NCBI GenBank assembly: GCA_035578175.1
Contig: JAQMRL010000016.1
Location: forward strand, 683,501-747,500
Origin: Catonia carolina
Taxonomy: Eukaryota > Arthropoda > Insecta > Hemiptera > Achilidae
Direction: 5' to 3'
DNA: 64,000 nt
Within the stretch, counting starts at the first letter, position 1, and each line of letters begins with the position of its first letter. A program made the position numbers and the translations under genes. Under the pieces are notes generated by a model. The model was not told the origin of the DNA and did not search any database. It saw nothing but the letters and a program-made list of their open reading frames with translations. Shown piece by piece: positions 55,784 through 64,000 of this stretch.

Positions 55784-56460
55784 ATAGTAAATAAAAAATA
55801 TGGTTTCTGAGGAATAGAAATATAACGCACAAATGGTTACATGTAGCCTATTGTTGTACGGCTACCTAAAGGAGTTGGGTATCTAATTAGATGATTGGCT
55901 CTTTTTGTAACCATTCTGTTCAATTATGATGAGTGTATTTTTATTATTATATAGAAAATCTCTGTCCTTCTCGTGCCTTGCATAGCTTGATATATGTAAG
56001 GGAGCACACCGTTTTGGAGTTGAGTCTTTGATCTGGCAGTGAGTCATACTGTGTACGAGTACGCCTGCCAAGAGATCCACCGTAAAATGTAGACACAAAT
56101 AATGGTTGTTATCTTTGTAAGTAGGACTTAGTTTAAGTAAGTGCAAAATAATCTTGCAATTGGTTAAGTTTACGTCATAAATTTATTGTAATTAATTGGT
56201 TATTTCTTATAAGTAATTTAATTGTAGGTTTAAGACACTTAAATTGTTGTTGTAATTTTTAGTTTGCAATAAATAATACTTGTAATTCTTAAACTTTAGT
56301 GTGTTAATTATTTAATTTACCTAGATTCCGAAACGGACCTTAGAAATAAGTGTCACAATACATTATTGTCTAATGACTGGATGTGTAAGTTCAGTTGAGG
56401 CTGTCAACTAAATACATAATTTGGATTCTGTTATATTGTAATAATCTGTTTCCAGTTTGA
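55784..56460. repeat. Duplicated ZNF 3' flank, third part
   Basis: Colinear with 35188-35870. No gene. Confidence 0.5.
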
Positions 56461-56468
56461 CATGTTCA

Positions 56469-56604
56469 TGTGGTCTTGGGTTCGAATCCCATTCAAGCAC
56501 AGCATATTTTCATACGTTACAAAAAAATCATTTCATCCTTCACCGTCTGCATTAGCAGTAATTGCAGAGCAGTAGGACTATAAGCTAAAAGAAAAAAAAT
56601 TTGC
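56469..56604 (+). mobile_element. tRNA-derived SINE (family 1), 5'-truncated
   Basis: Starts inside the tRNA-like head just before the B box (TTGGGTTCGAATCCC) and ends in an A-rich tail. An 8 bp target duplication, CATGTTCA, is at 56461-56468 and 56605-56612. The paralogue near 35865 lacks it. Confidence 0.85.
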
Positions 56605-56622
56605 CATGTTCAGTCTAGTTTT

Positions 56623-56905
56623 ACTTTTTCTTGCCTATATAAATTTATAGCAAAGAGTATTGCTTTCATGTTGATAAGAAATCCAGTTTTCACAAGATAT
56701 ACATGTTTTCAGACCCCCTGAACCCAAAAAAACATGTTTTTAGCAATTGTTCGGTGTGTAAATAAAATATCTCAAGAAAGGAACTTGGTACAAAGTTGAA
56801 ACTTAAAATTTAAGTTAGGTACTACTAGAGGAACCAACACGAACATTATCATCTAAATTGGTTAATCAGAAGCAGTAGTTTCATGTAATTTTCACTTTTT
56901 TTGCG
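56623..56905 (-). mobile_element. ATIR element, 3'-end fragment
   Basis: Hairpin end and about 280 bp of the body, cut at CACTTTTTTTGCGACGATCG. Same insertion as 35880-36370. Confidence 0.65.
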
Positions 56906-57189
56906 ACGATCGCTGCCCGCCGTGACAGACCGTTTTTTGTGTACCCAAATCTTAAGCCATTGAATTATGCACAAGATTATACACCCAACAAGAGTGACTC
57001 ACTTGTCCATTATAAAGATGGATGGAATAGTGAAGTGAATGAAGAAGAACTGATACGTGTGTTTACTGTTTGCAGATCATCTTATGCGCAAAGATAGTGT
57101 GAATCTAGTTTGGGGTAGAGAAGTTCCTAAAAATTTTGTGAAATGCATAATATGCATTATTCTGTACCAGTACTGACTTATGCAGTGTG
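56906..57189. other. Unassigned sequence
   Basis: Starts GCGACGATCGCTGCCCGCCG, locally GC-rich. No gene or repeat end recognised. It breaks the colinearity with the 36.4 kb region. Confidence 0.35.
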
Positions 57190-59651
57190 ATTTGTTTGTT
57201 TTTTTTTGCGCTCTGGAGACTCCAGGAGGAGTATAGGACATGTCAGTTATAACATCTGAAATACATATAAGAATCACACAATGTATCACTACTATCAAGA
57301 AAGATAGTGCGGCCTATCAAGATAGGCCGCATTGGCGAAGTTGGTAACGTGCTCGCCTCTCATCATGCGGTCTTGGGTTCAAATCCCATTCAGGCACGGC
57401 ATTTTTTCATACGTTACATAATATCATTTGCTCATTCACCTTCTGCATTAGCAGTAATTGCAGAACAGTCGGACGTTTAACCAAAAAAAAAAAAAAAAAA
57501 AAAATATCAAGAAATTCTTGGACGATATAAAAAGTTTCACTAATCAAGTAATTTTTCAGATTCTTTTTAGAGGAATGTAAATTATGACAACATTTTAAAA
57601 ATTGGGGTAATTTATTCATGAATTTTCTCCCTGTATAAGTAGGTTTCTGTTCAAACAATTTTCTGGAATGATTAGCCACATAATAAACATTTCTATTTCT
57701 CATGTTATGATTGTGAACATTGAAATTCTGCATAAATATATTTTGCCTAACATACATAATCACCTCAAAAATGTAAATAGAGGGAACTGTAGGCAATTAA
57801 AGCTCCTTAAATAGTGGCCTGTATGAGGTTAGATGGTTAGCTTACATCTAATAGCTTTCTTTTGAATTTTAAAATCCCTATTTATATTGCCAATACTAGA
57901 ATTACCCCATACTAAGATACCATAACAGATATGAGACAGAATGAGGCCATGATAAGCTGCCATTAGTAATTTTTTATCATTTAATCTGGCAATTTGTTTT
58001 AGTGTAAATACCCCAGATGATATTTTACTACAAACTTGATTGGTATAGAAGTGGCAAGACAAAAATCTATCAAGAGATACTCCTAGGAACTTCACTGTTT
58101 CTACATGCTCTTAACTTTTATCATGAATAAATACATCCACTTCTCTACTTTCTTTAAAGTTACGTTTATTTTTGAACTGCAAGCACTGACACTTTTTCCC
58201 ATTAACTGTTAATAACATTTGATTCAAGAACTGTACTACGGACTCTATGTTAACATGTGTATTTACTTCAATAGCATCTACCAGTAAACTGTTACTGATA
58301 ACTGAAGTATCATCAGCCAATAACAAAGCTCTACCATTAGGTATGACTTCTGGTAGCCTATTAATGTACAATAGAATCAGAATTGTACCTAAAACTAACC
58401 CTTGTGAAACGCCTGCTTTGACTTCAAGCTTTCCAGATACAACCTTTCTAAGTTCCCTCTAACAACCCTTGTTTACTCCACACACTGTAATCTATTAATA
58501 AGGTAAGATTGAAACCATTTCAATTCTACATCCCTAACGCCTAATGACTCTAATGTTTTCAATAAAATTTCATGATCCACACAAACAAAAGCTTTACTCA
58601 GATCCAGAAACACTGCCAATGCTTTCTCCCCGGCATCCAATATATTAACTACTTGCTCCACAAGTGAAACTATTGCAGTTTTAGTTGATCTACCTTTTTG
58701 GAAACCATGCTGATCCTCTGAGATGATAAGGTTTTCAGTCAAGAAACTGATTAACCTAATATAAACTACCTTTTCAAAAATTTTACTGATTGTGTTTAAA
58801 ATACTTATGGGCCTATAATTTTCAACTAACAGGCTATCTCCATTCTTAAGTATAGGCAATATTTTAGCCTCCTTCAGTTTGTTTGGAAATATACCTGCTT
58901 CGAGTGAGAAGTTAATTAAATGAAGGAGAGGAGTAACTAAAATATGTTTACATTCTTTAACAATTATACTAGGAATCCCATCTAACCCACATGTTTTCTT
59001 TTTTTTCAAAATATCAATAACTGATTCTAATTCCTCACTTGAAACTAGGCTAAAAATAGGAATCGATTTACTACCTTGTTACCTTTTGGATCATAACATC
59101 CCACAGTTTCCCTAATATGTTGTTTAAGTTTTAAATCTACTTCCTGGTAATATTTGTTAAAATAATTACAAATTTCTACACCATTCTCAATAAGTTCATT
59201 ATTTTTGTTAACAATTTTTGGTATATCAGTGAAACTTTTGTTGCTAACTACATCTCGATTCTTAGTTATTATTTCCCATAATGCTGAGTTTAAATTTGAT
59301 GATTTATGAAGGACTTCAGCCGTTGTTTTACATTTAGCTCTCTGGACTTCTCTGGGATAATGTTTTTTAATAATTTTGTACCTTTGTTCGTTAAAGGTAA
59401 TCATATGTGATAGAAAATCTGAGTATACATTTCTAACTTCAGACCACATTTTCATAATTTCCCCTGTGACCCAGTCATCTGTTTCACTGACAATATTTTT
59501 TACATCTTTCTGTTTAATTGGACAACTATTATTATAATGAAATTTTAATGTTTCAATAAAATTATGATATTTCTGATTAATGTCAAAAGAGTTGAAAACA
59601 GTCTTCCAATCCTCTTTGGATAAACTGTGTAACAAACAATAATATTTTTTG
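57190..59651 (-). pseudogene. CR1-like LINE, copy D: ORF2 RT region and 3' UTR, more diverged
   Basis: Minus strand. LLHSLSKEDWKTVFNSF begins near 59640. NYRPISIL, GFQKGRSTKTA and FLDLSKAFVCVDH lie in 58473-59009. ALLLADDTSVI, with both catalytic Asp kept, is in 58111-58371, followed by SSGVFTLKQIARLNDKK in 57829-58095 and a C-terminal tail in 57560-57796. It differs from copies B and C at many residues, so it is an older or separate lineage of the family. The 3' UTR carries GGAGACTCCA near 57216 and is split by a SINE. Frames are broken in four places. Confidence 0.85.
57323..57504 (+). mobile_element. tRNA-derived SINE (family 1), inside the LINE D 3' UTR
   Basis: GGCCGCATTGGCGAAGTTGG, then B box GGTTCAAATCCC, body, and an A run of about 20. 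An 8 bp target duplication, TATCAAGA, is at 57315-57322 and 57505-57512. Confidence 0.9.
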
Positions 59652-59659
59652 GTTGAAGC

Positions 59660-60869
59660 CATAGAGTAATAAAGAATAGAGGGGGAACTGAGATAGGCGG
59701 AATGAAACGGAGTTTGTCGTCTGCTAGTGTTATATGCTGACAAACATAGAGTGCGTTTTGGCGTCGCTTTAAAATTTGAAACCTAGGCGTCATACAGAGT
59801 TGTTAGATCAAATTGTACGTTAGTAATGGCGGATGAGACCATGGTTGTTTGGAGATTATTTTTAGTTACAATGAAATTTTATTAGGTTAAAAAAGTGTTT
59901 TCTTCGCAGAGGTATACTTAACGTCATTTCTTCTGTTTTCCAAGAGACGAAAACCTGTAAGTATTAATATGATAAGTAAATACATGTAGGCCAAAATACA
60001 TCTTGTTTGTTTATAGGTTAAGCACATTTACTACTAGCGAATTAGTAAAAAATGAAATATATGAATTGCCTATTTTAATTATTGTACACATTATTTAGTG
60101 ATTAAGTTTACCTGGTATAATAATTAGGTTATTAATTAAATTATTAATAACTAATACTTAATTAGTATTAGGTTATTAATAATTAGGTTAGAGATATAGG
60201 TTAGGTCATGTGCCATTTTACTGGTTAGCTTTCTTTTTAATTGATGTGATGTGAAACTACTATAACTATTATTACATCAGGCAAACTTAAGCACCGCATT
60301 TATGTAATAAATAATAATTTAAAAGTAGAAGGCAATTTATACATTTAATGTTTACTCAATCCGTTAACGGTTAACCTAAACACATACAAAATTTATTTTG
60401 GCCTACACGTATTTACTTATCATGTTAATACTTACAGGTTTTTCGCTTTCGGAAAACAGAAGAAATCACGTCCCCTAACCCTCTGCGAAAAAAACCACTT
60501 CTTTAAGTAACAAAATTTCATTTCATTAACTAATCTCAACCCACTGTTTCATGACCCACGGTAATCGCCAATAACCAAACTGTTGATGCGACTTTTATAA
60601 AAAATTAGTTCCCAAAAATTTCAATTATAAAACAAAAAGTAAAATGAAATAAAAAATAAATATTGTATAGGATAATAGGTCAAAATTCAAATCTCCCTCA
60701 TATGCGCTACTACCGCATTCTACAGGCGTAAAATTCAAATCTCCCTCGTATGCGCTACTAGCGCATTCTATAAACATTAAAATTTGGAACGGGAACTACT
60801 GTAGCAGACGAAAAACGTTAAACCACTTTTTAACATGGCAGTTCCCCCTCTATTCTTTATTACTCTATG
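59660..60869. mobile_element. 1.2 kb non-autonomous DNA transposon, 31 bp TIRs, 8 bp target duplication
   Basis: 59660-59690 (starting CATAGAGTAATAAAGAATAG) is the perfect reverse complement of 60839-60869. The 8 bp direct repeat GTTGAAGC stands on both sides (59652-59659 and 60870-60877); units 1 and 3 hold this site empty near 3621 and 38650. A TIR of 31 bp starting CAT and an 8 bp duplication match the P superfamily pattern; hAT also makes 8 bp duplications. Inside, a second large inverted repeat (about 59815-60000 against 60380-60590) makes most of the element a foldback. A 47 bp tandem duplication (AAATTCAAATCTCCCTC) is at about 60683-60776. No transposase. Confidence 0.85.
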
Positions 60870-60877
60870 GTTGAAGC

Positions 60878-61700
60878 TTTTACTTTTTTCCCGTGATTGC
60901 TGTAATTGTTCGTTCTATATAATTTAATTCTTTTCTAGTATCTATTTTATAATTTTAACCGATGCAAATAAAGGTTTTAAAAACTTATCAACACCGTATA
61001 GTTACCCTAGCTAGCGGCAGTTTTATTCATTTACAAAATGGACTCTTCGTTTATGGAGGGAAAGAATTGATCGTGTGTTTGTAATTAAACTAGGAGAAAA
61101 CAATTAGTACTAATAAACAGTAATAGGTTATTATAGAAAATTGGATAGTGGATTCAAGAATCTGCAGTCGACCAAACTAACTGATTGGTAAATTATGTTT
61201 TTGTTTTATTCACTAGATGACGTGTTTTGAAATCTTTTCAGGTTATGTGTGAGAAGCGAAACTTTGTATGAACATGGTTAAATGAAAAGTTTATTAGAGA
61301 ATGTGTATTCGCTTATACTAATAAAGAGTACTGGGCTCTGCAGATTTAATTAGAGACGATTTATTGTCCAGTTGTGAAAATTATTCGGTCAGTGTTTACA
61401 AGATCCGAACTAGTTTCATGTTTAAGTGGGTCACGCCCTGTAACGTGGTCCAGAAATACTGATTCTAATTACTTGATTATTTAAAAAATTGGTGATCGTT
61501 TAATGAACGATTCTGCATATTATATTGACTTTTGCTTTAACCGACTTTTTTCGACAAGGTCAGGCGGTTTTTAAAACTATGGAGCTTTAAGGAAACATGA
61601 TAGTACACGAGGATCTATTAATCTTAATTAATATTTAATCGTTACAGCCAAACCCAACTTATTTTTTTGTACCGAAGATTAAGTTGTAAGGTGTAAAACA
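60878..61700 (+). repeat. Array unit 4, upstream module (single copy)
   Basis: Begins TTTTACTTTTTTCCCGTG after the element above; landmarks TCTGCAGTCGACCAAACTA and CACGCCCTGTAACGTGGTCC. Not internally duplicated, unlike units 1 and 3. Confidence 0.6.
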
Positions 61701-62117
61701 TAACCTCAAACTTCTGAATCGAAGTGTTTCTAAAGTCGGTTTTTTAAAAAAGTTCAGATGTATAAAATACCTATTCTTTAACAAGCAAATTCTTGCCTTC
61801 CCAAATAATATTTTGAAAGATGCCCGTGACTTTGTTAAGCAATTTGTTGAAAAGAAATGTGTCATAGTTTGTAAAGAAAAGAAAGTTAGAATAAATTTGA
61901 TGTATTAAACTTAAGTCCAACCGGTTAAATGGTTCTTGTCAAGAAATCTATTAGGCATATTCTGTAGCATTGTCTTGTGCTGTTGCTGATTACAGGTGAA
62001 AATGATTGGCTAGAAGTAACCATTGATATGAAAATATGTCCACATTGGTACATGCATGTATGGTGAATGTACATTGTATTTCAGTTGGACCTAATGTTAT
62101 TCTTTTGTTGTGCGCAG

Positions 62118-62261
62118 GCAGCCTTGAAGTACACGACAACATAAATTACTTGAGATACCATCCTGTGCTGGGACTGAATCTTAAATATCATTGGAAAAGG
62201 AAGTCTCATTGTCAATTCAGTATCCAAGAAAACTAGCCAATTAAGTGAATTTTCATTAAAG
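62118..62261 (+). other. Candidate non-coding leader exon, unit 4 (144 bp)
   Basis: Acceptor TTCTTTTGTTGTGCGCAG, donor AAAG before GTAAGT. A small open frame crosses it only because one base change removes the TGA seen in the other copies. Its coding partner would lie beyond 64000. Confidence 0.55.
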
Positions 62262-62474
62262 GTAAGTTTCTTTTAGTTCATTAAAGTTTAAATTTTGTGA
62301 AATTCATTATAATGATTTCTGTTTTAATGTTCTTCTAAAGACGAAAATTTAAAAGGGAATTTATGAAAACATAATTAATAGTATTTGTAACTGTCCATGG
62401 GAAAAGGGACCCAAGTCAAAATTAAGGTTATGAGTGATTCTTGCAGATAATTTAATGCTGAAACAGTTATACTT

Positions 62475-62967
62475 AAAATTGCGGCTTTAATATGCATTTA
62501 AGAGCAAAATTGCATTTAATACATGTTGTAGAGAATTAAAAAACTACAACTTTTATTTAAAATATTTTTTGTATAATGCTCAGTTAAGCAGTAATTAGTG
62601 ATTTTCTTGTTTTTTTCTCACGAAAACGTGAAAAAATAAATATTTTTTTTAAGATTGTAGCCTTAGCATGCATTTTACTGCAAAAGTGTGTATAATATAA
62701 TTTATAAGAAAATTAAAAGCTCTACAACTTTTATTTATAGCATTTTTCTATACAGAGGCTAGTTTAACGTGATGAAAGAGTGATATTTTGTATTTTTAAG
62801 GCAAATTAAGGTTGATTTTCATTTTGGTCTTTCACTCATGAGTAAAATTAGGTTATGTTTATTGGGCTTAGTTTTTTGTTTATTTCTAATGCTTAATTAC
62901 TAATGTTAGGTTTAGTGTTAATTATTTCCATTGGCAAGAGACAGTTGTGTGAGTGTTTTATACCAGA
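62475..62967 (-). mobile_element. ATIR element, 3'-truncated, unit 4
   Basis: Orthologous in position to the 6150-6627 copy of unit 1. Confidence 0.7.
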
Positions 62968-63366
62968 TTGTTTTCACTGTTACTTATATAAAAAGTTACA
63001 GAATTTTTAAAAAAAGGTTAAGAAACACTAATTTTTTTAGAGATTGCAATGAAAGTGGGTTAATATTTGATGAGTGATGATATTGTTCAATTGGTGTTTA
63101 CTCTCCTTGTCTCTGTCAGATGTCATCTCTTACTGATGTAACATTGTGTGCTGAATCATGTGATCTCTTCAAATAATTCATATCTCAAATTCTTAACATA
63201 CTGGAGCAGATTTTTCTAAGGTCATGTCAAATGTAAAAACAACAAATTGAAAAATTTTATTGTAATTTAACATGCAACAAGATAAACAGTTACAATTTTG
63301 TTTTATATTTTAACAAATTGCTTTTTGTATTTGAATTAATACTTTAGAAAGTAATCTAAAAAAAAA
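62968..63366 (+). repeat. Array unit segment (GAAAGTGGGTTAATATTTG block)
   Basis: Fourth copy of the block. It is closest by eye to the unit 1 copy at 6628-7024. Confidence 0.55.
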
Positions 63367-63739
63367 TTGGTGTGAATTACACAACTTTCTCTCGCCAGTG
63401 CAAATAATTAACAATATAACCTAACATTAGTAATGAAACATTAGAAATAAACAAAAAACTAACCTCAATAAACATAACCTTATTTTAATCATGAGTGAAA
63501 GACACAAAAAATGAAAATCAACTTAAGTTTGGCTTAAAAATTCAGAAATCACTCTTTCAGGCTAAACTACGCTCCATAGAGAAAAATGCTGTCAATAAAA
63601 GTTGTAGATCTTTAAATTTCTTTAAATTTGATTATATACTTTTTAGTCGTAAAATGCATACTAAGGCTGAAATCTTGAAAAAATCGATTTTTCACTTGTT
63701 TTCGTGAGAATAAAACAGAAAATTGCTTATTACCACTAA
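63367..63739 (+). mobile_element. ATIR element, 3'-truncated, unit 4
   Basis: Counterpart of 7937-8300. In unit 1 a full copy (7025-7931) sits directly before it, which unit 4 lacks. Confidence 0.68.
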
Positions 63740-64000
63740 TTTTTTTTTTCTTGCATCCAGGAGACTCCAAAGGGAGTATAGGTCATGTCAAGATAAAACT
63801 GATAAACTGGAAGTTTATCACCAATGATTTCATCACTTACCACCAAAAAATTATTTTTGCTACTACTTACTTCAGTAGGCTTGTCATGAACCCCATTAAA
63901 TCAAATATCACACGAAATTAAAATTAAAAATCAAACACAATGATAAATTCATAACTTACCAATAATTTTTTCCTGCTACTGCTTAACTCAGTAGGCTTGT
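63740..64000 (-). pseudogene. CR1-like LINE 3' UTR, continues off the window
   Basis: Matches 8301-8560 (GGAGACTCCAAAGGGAGTAT near 63761 and AGTAGGCTTGTCATGAACCCC). It is the 3' end of a fifth LINE copy whose coding part lies to the right of the window. Confidence 0.7.

Noticed and set aside
62036..62236. Open frame of 66 codons across the unit 4 leader exon
   Set aside because: The other three copies carry a stop in the same frame, and the segment itself has no ATG.
1..64000. CRISPR array, operon, riboswitch or other prokaryotic system
   Set aside because: The repeats are dispersed mobile elements and tandem genes with eukaryotic splice signals; there are no spaced direct repeats or bacterial genes.

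Overview
The window looks like an insect nuclear genome, probably a hemimetabolous one. It is AT-rich and intron-scale, with arthropod-type mobile elements (an irritans-like mariner, Copia, Jockey-like and CR1-like LINEs, tRNA-derived SINEs) and no bacterial or organellar gene. About nine tenths is repetitive. The only cellular genes I can support are three related C2H2 zinc-finger genes on the plus strand.

Layout. The zinc-finger coding exons lie at 19141-20361 (ZNF1, 3' end lost), 30017-31123 (ZNF2) and 49157-50599 (ZNF3). Each begins with an ATG directly after a pyrimidine-rich 3' splice site. Between them, at 5795-5938, 23103-23246, 40615-40758 and 62118-62261, lie four copies of a segment of exactly 144 bp. 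Each is bounded by AG and GT splice signals and contains no ATG. Order and strand (leader, ZNF1, leader, ZNF2, leader, ZNF3, leader) fit a head-to-tail tandem array of genes built from a non-coding leader exon plus one zinc-finger exon, with a fourth gene running off the right edge. The proteins share an almost invariant N-terminal Cys-rich region of about 130 residues and near-identical finger scaffolds. They differ in finger number (6 complete plus 1 broken, 7, and 11) and at DNA-contacting helix positions.

Between the exons. (1) About 30 copies or fragments of a roughly 0.9 kb non-coding element with asymmetric terminal inverted repeats, a hairpin near one end and a TG microsatellite, inserted in T runs; it resembles Helentron-derived (HINE/DINE-1-like) elements. 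(2) Four minus-strand copies of one CR1-like LINE (2525-3602, 8301-17454, 36371-38637, 57190-59651). The second is interrupted by a young, intact Copia element (11082-15471) with identical LTRs. (3) A decayed mariner just upstream of ZNF1 and of ZNF3 but absent at ZNF2, which orders the duplications. (4) Several tRNA-derived SINE families with clear target duplications, a truncated Jockey-like LINE, foldback elements, and a 1.2 kb element with perfect 31 bp terminal inverted repeats and an 8 bp target duplication (59660-60869).

How it fits together. Long segments are paralogous: 31.1-36.4 kb with 50.6-56.6 kb; 26.9-28.9 kb with 46.3-47.4 kb; 17.5-19.6 kb with 47.5-49.6 kb; 3.6-8.6 kb with 60.9-64.0 kb. 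The locus is therefore a recently and repeatedly duplicated zinc-finger array whose duplications carried mobile elements along and were later hit by new insertions. Role and expression of the genes are not visible in the sequence. A DNA-binding role follows from the finger family; a role against mobile elements would be speculation.
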